Positions 1 through 11,120 of a stretch of 64,000 nt of DNA are shown piece after piece. The notes beneath the pieces were generated by a model that did no database searches, had not been told where the DNA came from, and saw nothing but the letters and a program-made list of their open reading frames with translations. Positions within the stretch are counted from its first letter, which is position 1. Each line of letters starts with the position of its first letter. The DNA lies in contig CM055191.1 in NCBI GenBank assembly GCA_029224185.1, positions 4,314,036 to 4,378,035 on the forward strand, written 5' to 3'. The DNA comes from Karalla daura. Taxonomy: Eukaryota; Chordata; Actinopteri; Chaetodontiformes; Leiognathidae. The translations under genes and the position numbers were made by a program.

Positions 1-2036
1 TTATTGCTGTGGTAGCTAGGTGATTGGTCTGCATGTCTTCAAGTTCCCCATGTGGCGGACTTTGTTGTTTTTATCAATAGTCTCCATTCCCTCCATACCC
101 ATGTATAGCCATCAGGCCTGGATCTTGGGTGTGTGGGTGTGTGTGCTATATGTTGTATGCTATGTTTGCTATATGTTCATCTGTACCTTGCATTGGGTAC
201 AGTCTTGCACTGTCTGCACAAAAGAACTGTGGCCTACATTGTCTTAGACCTCAGTGAAACTGTTTAAGCACATCACTCTCTGTGCAATAGATTGTATGAT
301 TGTATTAATTAAACACATTTCCTGTAAACACTCCCAAAAATAATAATAATATGAATGTATTCAAGTTCAAGAATTCAAGAATGAAGTCAAAAAATATGTG
401 CTATGATTTGTGTCACTCTGATTTTACGTCACTTTCCCTGCCTGGTTTCAGCACCATCAAAGGCTGAGAGGTTTCCTCTTCTCATTTACTGTTATGGATG
501 GTATGGAAGACCTGTCTGTTCTTGTAGCAGTTTGACCGCCGTTAAGTCACATAAGGGCCCCATTAGTATACAACTTCCATGGGGGATTGTCTGCAGCTGT
601 GTGTAAAAGCTTGAAATTCAGTTTTTAATATTGTATACAACACAGTGTGGATATCAGACAGCTCAATGCATGGTGTAAACTGGTGAATCAGTGCAGCGTT
701 GGGTGTAAGTACATATCTATAAATACATGATACAATAAACCAGACTCACTGTTACATGTTGTTAGATGTCAGTTTTTCTTCACAAATGCGCACATTCAAC
801 TTGTTTACTTGTGATCAATACTTTGATCACAGGTCACACTTACATTTCAAGAAAACAAGCAGGAGCAAAGGCAAAAGAAAAAAAAAAGAAAAAACAAATC
901 ACAGTTTCTGTGTTTATATGGTTTCTTTTGTGACCACTAAACAATAAAAACATTCTCTCTATCACTCTAAAATGTGCAGTAGCACCTCGTTGAAGCTTGT
1001 TCCTCCACCCTGTGAATACAGATGATAAACATTTGCTCCAGGCTTGCTCTTTTTTTTACTGACACTGCACATTGCAGGATGGATGATTTGCAGCGGTTAC
1101 TGACAAATGCATGTGCAAGGAAAAACAGGCATTATCAGACATCTTGATAAGGCAGCATGCTTGCTGGTGCTGCAGTATTAGCTAATGAGGTTAGCATGAC
1201 AGCGACAACAGGCAGCAGTGGCAAAGTAAAGAAAGAAATGAAAACGCTCAGATCCTCCGGCAGCATAAACGTTATCAGTGATTCTGCTGTATGTTACAGG
1301 TTTATGAGTGTAGGTGTCTTATTGGACATGTCACTCTATAATGGTGCCGATGCATTCACTAAATACAATGTATTAGTATGAAATGATGCATCACAAGAAG
1401 ACACGTAAATATTCAGTTGACGATCGATTGACTGATTCAGACATTATCTTTACTAATCATTAGTAATCATTAGGTTTTTTTTGTTTTTTACATATCTTTC
1501 CCTATCTTCCAACAAAATCAAAAGAGTTTGAGCACTTTCGACACAGCAAAACTAAGCACATATGCATTATATACATGATAGCTGGCTTGTTTCAAGACGA
1601 ACAAGGCTCCAGTTTATACAGAGCAGTTAATTACCTCTTAATTTAAGTATATTTCACATTTTATATGTGTCCCACATACATGGTGGATTAGTGGTTAGCA
1701 CTACCGCTTCACTGAGTCCCAGCATCGACTCCCAGATTCGTTTGCATGTTCTCTCCATGTCTGCATGGGTTTTCTCCAGGTCCTCCAGTTTCTTCCCACA
1801 ATCCAGAGACATGCATTAAGGTTGACTGGAGACTCTAAATGGCCCCTCAGTGTGAGTGTGCAAGTGACATATATATATGTGTGTGTGTCTCATGTGATGG
1901 ACTGGAGAGACCTCTCCAGGGTGTATTCCAGACCCCAGCAACACAGTTTAAGTTTCAAAGTAATGAACGGATGGATCTGTACCACAGTGCGACAAACTGT
2001 GATCTGTTTGTCTGTGATTTGAAATGATGACAGTGA
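1..2036. other. Region downstream of il21r; no coding sequence recognised
   Basis: Includes the il21r 3' UTR, whose end I cannot place because no clear minus-strand AATAAA lies within about 1 kb of the stop. Plus-strand AATAAA hexamers at 734-739 and 943-948 could mark the 3' end of a convergent gene lying outside the window, but no exon supports this. A dispersed repeat copy occupies about 1681-1975. Confidence 0.4.
1681..1975 (+). repeat. Diverged teleost dispersed repeat (tRNA-SINE-like head)
   Basis: Begins with GTGGTTAGCAC, an A-box-like tRNA segment. It continues with GCATGTTCTC, a TGGGTTTTCTCC-like stretch and 'rules of' TTCTTCCCACA and GACATGCATTAAGG, then ends in GATGGACTGG...CTCCAGGGTGTATTCC and ACGGATGGAT. 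This order is typical of an abundant teleost repeat. It is heavily mutated. Confidence 0.65.
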
Positions 2037-2807
2037 TCACTGCGATTGGTGGAATTCGCTCTCGGAGTTGTTGCAGTCTTCTTGCATGATGCTACACGCC
2101 ATCCACTGCTTGACATAATTTGAATTTGAGCTCTTGTGCTCGTGAAATGCAACCATCTGCTCTGCAATGTTTGAGTCTGAGGCTCCAGGGCTGCCGCACT
2201 CTCCAAACCCGCTGTCAATGGTGTCCAAGTCCACGTGAGGGTAGCCGTCGTCCGAATGCTCATTAGAGACGAAAGAGTCAAGCGATTCCCTCTCCGGTTC
2301 GTTAAGCTGGAGACGTGGCTGAAAGTTTATATTTTCCAGTGATAAGTTATTGGATATCTGGTTTTCTTGATGCAGTGATACCCCACTCAGTCTCTCTGGG
2401 CTGGACAGCCGGGGCTCCTCTAGATCATAGTCTGCTAGTGCTCTGTGGTCTCCTCCAAATGAGTTTAAGCTCTCTCCATCTTGGTAGAGCCTGAGGCTGT
2501 TAGCAGAGCTCTGGGACTCGACCTCCTCCTCGGAATCCAGCTCTCCAGACAGGGTGACGGTGTGGATGGAGATGTGTCCGGTGGAGTGACTGGTCCCCTG
2601 CGAGCTCCTGCTCTCTTGGAAGAACAGCGGGTTGTTGGGAGGCTGCAGCATCAGGTGGAGGGGACTCTGCATCAGCACGTTGTCGTCCGGGCTGATCTGC
2701 TTCTCGAGGTTCCACTGCAGGATGCTGTGATGCTCCTCACTCATCATTGGAACTTGGGACATGCCTTGTAGGAAATCGTACTCACTGAATCCTGGCTTCA
2801 CCCACTC
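2037..2807 (-). CDS. il21r: il21r coding exon 8: cytoplasmic tail and stop
   Basis: Holds 256 residues and a TGA stop. It begins EWVKPGFSEYDF, continuing the GNFK of the previous exon, and is rich in Ser, Glu and Asp. Tyrosines fall at 297, 395 (LRLYQDG), 413, 476 (DDGYPHVDLD) and 518 (NYVKQW). The last has the YxxQ form recognised by the STAT3 SH2 domain and sits where human IL21R has SYLRQW, the known STAT-activating tyrosine region. Acceptor cattgtag/GAG. Confidence 0.95.
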   Translation of the reverse strand, partial: EWVKPGFSEYDFLQGMSQVPMMSEEHHSILQWNLEKQISPDDNVLMQSPLHLMLQPPNNPLFFQESRSSQGTSHSTGHISIHTVTLSGELDSEEEVESQSSANSLRLYQDGESLNSFGGDHRALADYDLEEPRLSSPERLSGVSLHQENQISNNLSLENINFQPRLQLNEPERESLDSFVSNEHSDDGYPHVDLDTIDSGFGECGSPGASDSNIAEQMVAFHEHKSSNSNYVKQWMACSIMQEDCNNSESEFHQSQ

Positions 2808-5800
2808 CTACAATGGTGAAAATGGGAGACATCAATGATTTATTAGAATCACAATTATTGATTAATAGTCACAAAGCTATGAGGAAGTTGGTGTCTGGTG
2901 TAAAACAAGCTCAACAAATAACTTAGATAAGCATCGGAGCAAATGCAGAGTTACTACCACATATAATTAGGTATGAATAAGGACCTGGCAAAGAACTCTA
3001 GTAGGGAGTATTTGAACAGTATATGTGCAATATATATATACAGAACTGTGCACTATGTGAGTACTGTAAAGTGTGTGCAAATGGGCGTAGTGCAGTCAGT
3101 CACTGTTCATGATTAGATACTTGCAAGGAAAGCCCTGCTTGAAAAGCCAAAACCACAACTCGTCAAACACTGTTAGCTCATATTTCACACAGAGACATGC
3201 ACGTGTCACTGAACTTTCCATCCTAATCGAGCAAAATGAGTTCTTGGTTTATGTTAAGGAATATGATGGCCTCGATGCATAAGGGGAGATTTTATGCTTT
3301 AACTAATCTTCCTGCTGCTTGACCCAAATGAAGCTGAGGCGCCACACTTGATAGCACACATGATAAATCAGACCATTTAGCGGCTGAACTTGTGAGGACG
3401 ACGCACAAGTGATAAGTAGCCCAACACCAGCAAAACACGACAAGTGCCACAGCCGACAGAGCTCTAATCTGTAGCAAAGACATCAATGACTAGTAATAAC
3501 TATGTAAATGTTCACATCTATGCATTTTCAATCACTACGACACACAAGTAAAAATAACCAGACATGCTGCTGAAACGCGGAAGCCTTTGCTCTCCGTCGT
3601 CTCAAGGCTTCATTCTGAGTGGCGATCCCCAGATAAGCATGAATTAGTCACTTCATGCAGAGGCCACCACATCCTGAGGCAGCAGGCTGATGAGCATCAG
3701 TTACTCCTGTGATCTGCTGGGAAACGGCAGCAGTCTGCACCACAAGTGAGCGAGATGCAATCAGCACCAAAACAATGAGCTCGGAGAGCGCTGTTGCAGT
3801 CGATCCTGAAGATGTGACACACGGAGAGTAGAATCTGCTCTGTCAAACTAAACTAAGCTAAGCTAAACTAAACTAAACTAAGCCAAGTTGTTTCTGATCA
3901 TACAATTAAACATTAAAACAAAATGCTTATTTTATCTTAAAAGTTTTGCCCTGCCACAGGCACTTATAATGTGGTACTTGTTCAGTTCTTGTTAATGTCT
4001 TGAGCTAACATTGTTGTGAGCTGACAGAGTAAAGTTGACCTGAATCAATCTGATGTGGTGCAGACGCCAGACTGTTTCCTGATCCTGTGAATGCTGCGTT
4101 TTATCAGTCACTGCTGTAAGTGAGCTTGTTTATTTTTTTCATTCATTTTCATACATTCATTCATCTTCTACCTAGGGGATGTCGCAGGGGTCTGCTGGTG
4201 CATATCTCCAGCTCACATTGGGCAAAAGGCAGAGGGATAAACCCTGCGTTAGATCTAATTGTTGTTGAGAACATTCAACATTCAGCCGAGTGTGTACATG
4301 TTTGGAGGACTGACTTAAGGACGTCATCAGGCGCTGCTAGAGGAGTTACCAACATTAGTGAAGGTATCTCTGGTCCGTTCCCTTCTTTTCTCCCTCTCGG
4401 TGTTGTCTGCTGCAATAGCGCGCCCTGCTGGTCACTTGTTGTAACTCCACTCAGACCTACTGAACTGTCCCCAGCGTGAGAAACGTCACATCTCACTACG
4501 TCTTTATGACAATACCCGGATACCTTGCGCCACCTGCGTGAGCTGCCTGTAACAGCCATAGGACCAGACCAGACCTCCTCTACACTCCTGACAATCTTGG
4601 TTTTATAGTGATAATTCTCAGAAAAGAGAGTCTCTCTGAGACATGTTCCGTAAGTTTAGCACTTTCTTCTTCTTCTTCTCCTCCTAGGATAGTTTTAGAC
4701 ATTTTGTGTGTTTCGAGCTTTCTTGTTACTTAACTTAGCAGAATTTTACAAGGGGGAACTATACCAAAGGTGGTGGAATAGCTAATCATAAACAGCAGTA
4801 CAAGGTAATGGAAACATATAAACCACACAGTTTTGACTTTGTGCCCCGATCAGGTATGAAAAAAATATCAGACACAATGACACATAACAAGATATGAAAT
4901 AGATAGCACTGGGGGTATTTTCCACCGGGGTGGAACAGGTTGCTCCGTTATACATAAATATCTACCCACAGCATGGCAGACGCATGAAAAACGAAAAGCC
5001 TCTTGAAGCCCCTGCACACTGACTCATTCACATCAGGAGGGCCTTTGAACACGTAGCCAAGGGAAAGTCCCACTCACTTGGGTCCAGATGTGTTGAAAGT
5101 CCCCTCATGGGCAACACCTGCTGGTTTCTTTGGAAATTACACACAGAGCGAGAGGAGGCATTTTGTTTTCTCTTACCTTGAAGTTCCCTCCATAGTTGTG
5201 GTAGAGGGGCTTGAAGAAGGCGTCTGGGCTTGGGACGTACGTGATGAGCTGCAGCCTCTTCAGCCAGAACCTGAAACAAATACGGAGGTCTTTCAGAAAA
5301 CAAAAAAATCAAAACAGCACAAAACAGAAAACAAACGGAAACAGAGACTAGAAACCGATGCGATTCAAAAGCATGGTGTGACTTTTGAGATGATTTCATA
5401 TCTGAATACGTGACATACGTGTAGGAGCAACTTTCTAACCCCCAAACTGTAAGGCAGATGATTACAAAGGTGGCACAAAATGACCTCTGGGTGGGCGATG
5501 ATGGTTCAAAGCTGAAGCCCTAACACAGTCACATTTCAGCTTTTGCCATCACAGTGGTTCTAAACATCAGAATCATGTGTTTTCTGCCTGGTGGGAAATG
5601 GTAGGAACGAAAGCATCTTATCTCTGATCTTAGTGGAGATCTGTGCTGCTTCACCTTTAACTACTGAAACTACTGTTCACGTGACAGTTTTAGCATAGTT
5701 TTAACAACGGGTTGAGGTCGACCTAGGTCAAGGTTGCCAAAGCGCAGCACTCGTCAGCTCGAGGTGAACGGCTGTGTTTAGGCAGGTGGTTTTGAACGCT

Positions 5801-8800
5801 GCACCATTAGGTCAAAAATATAAATTCACTGGTTAAAATTGTAATACAAAACAAGTGGTGAAAGACCACTATGTGGGCTGTACAGAACTGAACTCGAGTG
5901 TGCGACAGCCTGATTACGATTGTGGCAAAATGAGACGACTTGTGCTTTTAAAACAGGAGGACGATGGGTCAGTTGATGATCACCCTAAACATAGTGTCTG
6001 CCCCAGTTTGAAATAAGTAAAAGAGAGATTTCTCTTTGTTTCACATTTATCACTGTCTTGATTATTTTAACTGTTTAACATAGGAATGTATTCTGATGAT
6101 TATATTCACAAAAAACTGACAGGTTAACCTCTTCATAAAACAGTAACTAAAAAAATTGCTCTTTTGGAAGTAAATGAACAACAACAAACAGAGCTTGGAC
6201 ACCATCCTTCTCTTTTGATCATTCTTTTTCTCCCAATGAGAACAAAGGTTAGACGCCACACCAGTAGGTGGAGTCAAGCGCTCGAAAGCCCGCTGACAAC
6301 GTGGGAGAGCTCATTTTTTTACCCTCGAAGAAGAAATGTTTGTTGTTCCTCGTCATGGACGACGCAGAAGTCGGCCGGTATCTCCACCTAGCAGCACGCA
6401 CTGTCTATAGTTGCAACAGTCCGAAAAACGCTCCATAAAAATCATCTATTGTCGTAAATTTATCAGCGATTGGTCTCGACTCACAGGTCCGGACAGAACC
6501 ATCACCCGGTCCGGGTCCAGACCATGGTCTGCCATTGGGTGATGCCTGCTCTACACCTATATTGCTATTTTTTTTAAAAAATATTCTTTTAAGATGTACT
6601 TTTACTCCTTTCATAATGGTTTCATTATGAAATTTTATGTTATCTATGAATTTTATGTTATCTTTTGGTCAAGTTAACATGTGCTGTACGTGACTCTGAT
6701 TCACTCTAAAGACCCGATGTCCAAAATCAAAGTTGAAATTGTGGAGCGAAATTGTGTTTCATACGTTCCTTGAGACCGGATAGAGACTGTGTTGAGCTTG
6801 TGTCTCTTGACTTGAAACTGCCTCCTCTGTATGTGAAAATGTTTGCAGACTGATGCTCTGCAGGACTTCCTATGTCTGCTCGCCATTTCACAGCAGCGTG
6901 TTGCTGCACATAAAGCACGGCGGTGGTTTCTCTGTATGTGGGAGGTGATGCCAGTAAAATGTAGACTGAGGCTGTAAGCAGGCTTGCTAATCATTTACTG
7001 GAAAAACAAATTGTTGCTGACCTTAAGGCCTGAATTGCTTTCACTTTGCTGAGCTGGCCATCTGTGCAGTGGACAGGGATTCAGTTCCACAGCGATTCGA
7101 GGGAAAATTTTGTGTTTCAACACGATTTTCACACTTTGTGTGTTTTTGATTCTGTTCTGATGTGTTCGTCACCGCGCTGTGATGAACAAATGCTTGTTGA
7201 CAAGTTTGGACATCCAGGACTCCCTGGGGCTTTACAAGATGTGTGGGTTAAATTTTGTGCTCTTTAGGCCTGCAGGTGACTCAGCACGAGCAGGGTCTGA
7301 ACTCAGAGCAATACTCACGGTTTCTGGGTATAGGCCAGCACCAGGAAAGCCACCAGAGAGATGATGAAGAGGGGGATGTACACAAACCATGCATTGATTC
7401 CTGTCAGACACAGAAACAGTTGCTTTACACAGAGCTAGAGACCAACTGCGCACTTCCTGTTTCTGAAAGGTTCATTTGAGGATTTAAAAAAAACAAACTT
7501 GTCGACCAGATTGAAGCGTAAAGCCTGGACAAAAATAACATTGGCTTCAGCGGTCTGGTTCAGCATGGGGAGATCACAGGCTGGATGGTTACCTTCAGGC
7601 TCGGCACCTCCTGGAGTCCTCCAGTGTGCGCTGGAGCTCCACTCGCTCCATGGACCCTCATAGAGATTCCCAGGACACATTTTGGCCTTAACGTCCACAG
7701 TGTAGTTGACACCTGGCACAAGCTTCTTCTGGTCAACAAGAATGTGCTTCTCTTTCACTAAGAGGGGCTTGAGTGAATTCTGTCAGATAGGAATAGTAAA
7801 AAGAACAAAAACAAAACAAAAAGACAAACCACAGTTTTGCATTAAAACTGATCCTCAGAGGCATATGTTGCTGATATTCTGCAGCAGCCTTTGCATGTGT
7901 TCGTTTTACCTTGGACAAGTCTTTGCTTTCTCGTATGCGCACGATGTACATGAGGCAGTCTTTCTCGATGTCGTGATCCCAGGTGATGTTGTAGAACTCC
8001 TCGGCGTTCGCCACTTGAACGTGGGACGGAGGATCCCTTTTGACTAAAAAATAAAAACAGTGCGTTAAAACAGATGTGCCCGCACCACAGGTGGCATTCA
8101 GACATTGTTTGCAGCTTCATCTGGAGGTCAACGCATTTAGGGAGATGTTTGCCGCCAGATGGTACTTTAAGCAAAGTGAGACGCTTGTTCAGACAATGTT
8201 CAGACACAACTAATTGTAAAGGGAACTGAAAAGAAGAAAATCACCAGATGAGGTATAAAAATGTGCAAAAATAAATAGTAAGTTACAAGAAATCAGCATT
8301 GCGTCAAATGCTTTCATGTGCACGTCGTGATGCCAGTAATCATCTTGCAGCTGCCCTGAGCTTTGGTTGTTTCCGCTATCCTTTTATCTTTGTGCAGAAA
8401 TGACAAATATCAATCTGTCAGATCCAGTATTATTAGTAGCTGAACTTACCAACATTACTCAGTTGCCAGCTGGATGACTCAGTGCGAATGGCTGTGCTTT
8501 CGTCAGCCTGTTGACTGGCTGTTGAAGTACAGTTGGTGCCGACACGGGCAACGTCGTCCAACGTTTTTGGAAACATGACGCACCAGGATCGAGGCGGTTC
8601 GACCTCACAGCTGTCAGTGAACTCTTCCCTGTCCTCTACATCGTCATCCCTGGAACAGACGCACAGTGGACAACGGTCATTAATCCCGATCCACATGCAG
8701 CTGATGTAAAATAAATAAATAATCCGTGATATGACTACAGAAAACAGTGACGTGTAAATTGGCTTTGCGTGTGGTCTCTCATAATCGTCAAACCCCCATA

Positions 8801-9309
8801 TATGATGGACCACAGATAAGAAACCAAATTTCACTTCTGAAAAGTTCCTAAAAGTTGTCACCAAGATGGAAACAAATCATTACTGAAGGTACGACCCTCA
8901 GACTCCTGTTCACATCGACACATCGACAAAACTCCTGGCCGGCACCACTGCGGTTTGAGCCACTGACCCTTTGAAGGTCAGAGCGAGTCGTGCTTTGGTG
9001 GAGCCACGCTCTGTATAGTGCAGCAGCTTCACATAAAGGACATAAACTCGTACCTGCAGTTGACTGTGACGGTAACAGGGCGGGCGGGCACAGAGGAGCA
9101 GGAACAGTTCAGGACGGTACTGAAGTCCGTCGAGCAGGTGATGTTGCAGAACGACACGACTACGCCCGCAAAGACCAGAGCAGCAGGTTAAACAAAACCC
9201 AATTCAGATTGTTAGGCTACTTTTCAACAAATAAAAAAACACATAATCTACCTCCATGATGAGTCAAAATCAGGCCCCACAGCAACAGCAGAGCAGGTTT
9301 GAGAGCCAT
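2037..9309 (-). CDS. il21r: Interleukin-21 receptor (type I cytokine receptor), 8 coding exons
   Basis: Cell-surface receptor subunit that binds IL-21 and, with the common gamma chain, signals through JAK1/JAK3 and STAT3/STAT1 in lymphocytes (family knowledge). Coding exons in transcript order: 9252-9309, 9054-9159, 8450-8649, 7910-8043, 7593-7779, 7319-7400, 5177-5270, 2037-2807. All junctions are GT/AG and the reading frame closes exactly, giving 543 residues; human IL21R has 538. Seen: signal peptide about 1-19, cysteine-rich domain 1, fibronectin domain 2 with WSEWS at 210-214, membrane helix about 232-252, Box 1 (VPSP, 268-271), acidic serine-rich tail with Tyr297, 395, 476 and 518. The tail motifs DGYP, DTIDSGF and NYVKQW are shared with human IL21R in the same order, which separates it from IL2RB and IL9R. 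The start is the first ATG in frame with a hydrophobic leader. Identity is strong; teleost paralogue number is unknown. Confidence 0.92.
3845..3886. repeat. Imperfect pentanucleotide tandem repeat
   Basis: About eight copies of AAACT/AAGCT alternate here (AAACTAAACTAAGCTAAGCT and onward), inside il21r intron 7. A short satellite with two unit types. Confidence 0.8.
4138..4330 (-). repeat. Tail of the teleost dispersed repeat, minus orientation
   Basis: CATTCATTCATCTTCTACC followed by CGCAGGGGTCTGCTGGTGCA and CCAGCTCACATTGGGC is the reverse-strand end of the repeat described at 1681-1975. Later homology (ACATGTTTGGAGGAC) suggests it extends to about 4330. Confidence 0.6.
5177..5270 (-). CDS. 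il21r: il21r coding exon 7: juxtamembrane Box 1 (JAK binding)
   Basis: Codes for FWLKRLQLITYVPSPDAFF and KPLYHNYGGNFK. The VPSP proline motif and the following FFxPLY...G-FK match the Box 1 region of IL21R (AVPSPERFFMPLY) closely. IL2RB has FFSQL and GGDVQKW at the same place, so this exon favours IL21R. Phase 2 to phase 0; acceptor gtttcag/GTT, donor TTCAAG/gtaaga. Confidence 0.95.
5271..7318 (-). other. il21r: il21r intron 6
   Basis: A 2.0-kb intron between the membrane-helix and Box 1 exons. I see no repeat family or coding exon that I can name in it. A 6240-6400 stretch is more GC-rich and open in one frame but matches nothing I know. Confidence 0.75.
7319..7400 (-). CDS. il21r: il21r coding exon 6: transmembrane helix
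   Basis: Codes for INAWFVYIPLFIISLVAF and LVLAYTQK, about 21 hydrophobic residues that form the single membrane span. Phase 1 to phase 2. Acceptor gtctgacag/GAA; donor AAACC/gtgagt. Confidence 0.92.
7593..7779 (-). CDS. il21r: il21r coding exon 5: second half of domain 2 with WSEWS motif
   Basis: Phase 0 to phase 1. It contains YTVDVKAKMCPG and then EGPWSEWSS, the class I cytokine-receptor signature at residues 210-214. The spacing to the upstream strand matches IL21R (YELQVRAGPMPG then GTWSEWS). Acceptor tctgacag/AAT; donor CTGAAG/gtaacc. Confidence 0.95.
7910..8043 (-). CDS. il21r: il21r coding exon 4: first half of fibronectin-type domain 2
   Basis: Phase 1 to phase 0. The exon codes for the hinge (RDPPSHVQV) followed by EEFYNITWDHD and YIVRIRESKDL. 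These correspond to the PxxNVTV, YNISW and LQYELQYR strands of the second fibronectin-type domain in IL21R. Acceptor tttttag/TCA; donor TCCAAG/gtaaaa. Confidence 0.9.
8450..8649 (-). CDS. il21r: il21r coding exon 3: rest of domain 1
   Basis: Phase 2 to phase 1. The peptide runs from RDDDVEDREEF through SCEVEPPRSWC to SSWQLSNV, with further cysteines and an NCT sequon. Acceptor gttccag/GGA; donor GTTG/gtaagt. The sequence is poorly conserved, as expected for the ligand-binding face; the call depends on the joined frame and on its position between recognisable exons. Confidence 0.85.
9054..9159 (-). CDS. il21r: il21r coding exon 2: start of cytokine-receptor domain 1
   Basis: Enters in phase 1 and leaves in phase 2. 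The product begins VVSFCNITCSTDF and runs to TVTVNC. It holds several cysteines and N-glycosylation sequons (NIT, NCS), matching the first disulfide-linked strands of IL21R domain 1. Acceptor ggcgtag/TCG; donor CTGCAG/gtacga. Confidence 0.88.
9252..9309 (-). CDS. il21r: il21r coding exon 1: start codon and signal peptide
   Basis: The exon codes for MALKPALLLLWGLILTHHG plus one base, a typical secretory signal with a leucine-rich core. The donor reads GGAG/gtagat. The exon probably extends upstream to an acceptor at 9361-9362 (tttccag), which adds 51 bases of 5' UTR. No in-frame stop lies between that acceptor and the ATG, so the start rests on the signal peptide. Confidence 0.85.
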
Positions 9310-9614
9310 GGGAACAACCAGTGGGTTCAGCCGCTGGTTAGACTGGAGGAAACCCAGCAGCTGGAAACAAAAGTCCACAATCACACTGAGGAAGTGATTC
9401 AGATTTGATGCCAAAAGGTTAGCTTTCATGAATAATAGAACAACGATATATTTCTAAACTAACATTTAGTCAATGTTGCTAACATTCACATTAACATCAG
9501 AGCATTGTTCTCTCATCAGAACTCAAAAATAGTTTGTTTGTTTGTTGGTGATAAAAGCAGATCCAAGAGCACTTTTTTTTTTTAATACCAGTAAAGAAGC
9601 GCTAACAGTCTTAC

Positions 9615-9720
9615 CTCCTTTATACGTAGATTTCTGCCACTTGAGTCAGCAAGCCGAGAGAGTGTGAGGCTCCGAATTGGTGTCAGGATGTTGAGTGAGA
9701 CGATGCGCGCCTTCGTCACA
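9615..9720 (-). other. il21r: Candidate 5' UTR exon of il21r
   Basis: On the minus strand a strong donor (AAAGGAG/gtaaga, exon end at 9615) pairs plausibly with the acceptor at 9361-9362 in front of the signal-peptide exon. The transcription start is not visible, so the upper boundary is arbitrary. A TATAAA lies in the last bases of this exon, too close to the donor to be its own TATA box. Inference from splice signals only. Confidence 0.4.
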
Positions 9721-9747
9721 GCACAGGCGTCATCTTCGGCAGCGGCG

Positions 9748-9763
9748 TGACTCAGGATGTGGT
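9748..9763. promoter_or_regulatory. Overlapping AP-1, ETS and RUNX site upstream of il21r
   Basis: The sixteen bases TGACTCAGGATGTGGT hold a perfect AP-1 site (TGACTCA, 9748-9754), an ETS site (AGGATGT, 9754-9760) and a RUNX site (TGTGGT, 9758-9763). AGGATGTGGT is the well-known composite ETS:RUNX arrangement of T-cell enhancers. A further ETS core (ACTTCC) is at 9798-9803. Its position just upstream of the candidate first exon fits a lymphoid promoter. Sequence match seen; function inferred. Confidence 0.5.
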
Positions 9764-10794
9764 GTCAGCGCTGGTGTCTGTGATGTGCCTTCCCACCACT
9801 TCCACAAGCAGCTATGAATATGCATCAAGTCAACCAGAGGGGAACAAAGGAGGTCATGGGTAAACTAAAATAAACTTCTGCGAAACAGTGTTTTGTGAGA
9901 TATATCTGTGTGCCGCAAAATAAAAGGCAAAAGCAAAACGTTTTCACATCAAGAGTTGCCTTTCTAAAGACACTCACGGGCGTATGATGATGTTAAAGTG
10001 GGGAGTTTTCAGTGGTCTGGAGCTAAATGAGTCACAGTTGACAGCTAAAAGAGCCCCCTCAAAGACCGTTTTTAAAGTAAATAAACTCTAAAAATCACTT
10101 TAGAGGATTTTTCAGCTGCATATACACATTCTCCACCAGGCGCTGAACTATAAAAAACGTTATCTCTGTGTAATAAAATACATATTGGAGTGCAGCTGCG
10201 CTTTGTGTTTTGTACATTGGGTGGGTCTTTGTGGTATTCAAATGACTAAGTAGGAGTTCAGACATAGCTCAGTTAATGTCACTGAAACAACGTTAGTCAA
10301 AGCCAAATGTCATTCTATTTCACAAAAACTATTTTTTTAAAAAAGTTGAGCAGCTGTTGTTTTGGAGCAGGTTAGTGGTACAAGAACTCAGGGTAGAAGG
10401 CATGTCTTCCCCTGGTGGGATTACTTAAGTAGAGCAGCACGTCTCGGTTTTAGATCAGATGCACAGTGAGACGCTAACACTAAGGTCTATCTGCTGTTGT
10501 GTAGTTTCTAAACAGAGTTTTAAAGGGACACTTGCGTCATATATGTGTTGTTTATTGGCCAAAATGGACTTTTCTGCATTTATATGTTATCATTGGTGTA
10601 TTATGGCAATTTGACACATGTCTTGTGAAGATTTTTTGTATATTCCCCTCAGTAAGCGCTATGACCTGCACGTTTTCCCTGCTAGGGAAAACGCGCAGGA
10701 GGAGAAGATCAGCGAGACAGACTGTAGTTGCACTACGTGACACATGATTTCACGGCTTAGGTGGGAGTAAATCCTACACAATGTCACTTTATCG

Positions 10795-11120
10795 GCTTAG
10801 GTGAGGGTCTACACTCTGTTGCACTTATAGCATCTCTGTTTGACTCCCGGTCAAACCGAGGGTGGAGTTTGCATGTTCTCCCTGTGTTTGTGTAGGTTTT
10901 CTGTAGGCGGACCTCACCTTTCCTCCCACAGTCTAAAAGGATGCACACTGAGGTCATATGGAGACGCTAAATGGCTCAGGAGTGAGTAGTGAGTGTGTGT
11001 GTGTGTGTGTGTACTGCGATGGACTGGAGCCTTTGCCCTATGTGTGCTGGAGATGCGCTTCAGTAGACCTTCTTGGCACTGTAAAGGTACAACGTAGACA
11101 ATAATGGATGGATGGATGCG
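10795..11120 (+). repeat. Teleost dispersed repeat, second copy, with internal GT tract
   Basis: Shows the same landmarks as the copy at 1681: GGAGTTTGCATGTTCTCCC, GTGTAGGTTTTCTG, TTTCCTCCCACAGTC, ATGGAGACGCTAAATGGC, a GT run, GCGATGGACTGGAG and a GGATGGATGGATG tail. A B-box-like CTCCCGGTCAAACC precedes it. Confidence 0.7.

Larger units (their letters stand above)
2808..5176 (-). other. il21r: il21r intron 7
   Basis: The 2.4-kb intron between the Box 1 exon and the tail exon. It holds a pentamer tract (3845-3886), a minus-strand dispersed repeat (about 4138-4330) and a CTCF-like motif (4418-4431). Otherwise nothing recognisable. Confidence 0.75.

Noticed and set aside
1681..1760. tRNA gene suggested by GTGGTTAGCAC
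   Set aside because: No cloverleaf can be formed; it is the tRNA-like head of a dispersed repeat.
7232..7453. Other frames across the il21r membrane exon
   Set aside because: Shadows of the true frame, which is fixed by splice phase and the hydrophobic helix.
2037..9309. Identity as IL2RB or IL9R
   Set aside because: Box 1 (VPSPDAFFKPLY) and the tail motifs DGYP, DTIDSGF and YVKQW follow IL21R, not IL2RB or IL9R.
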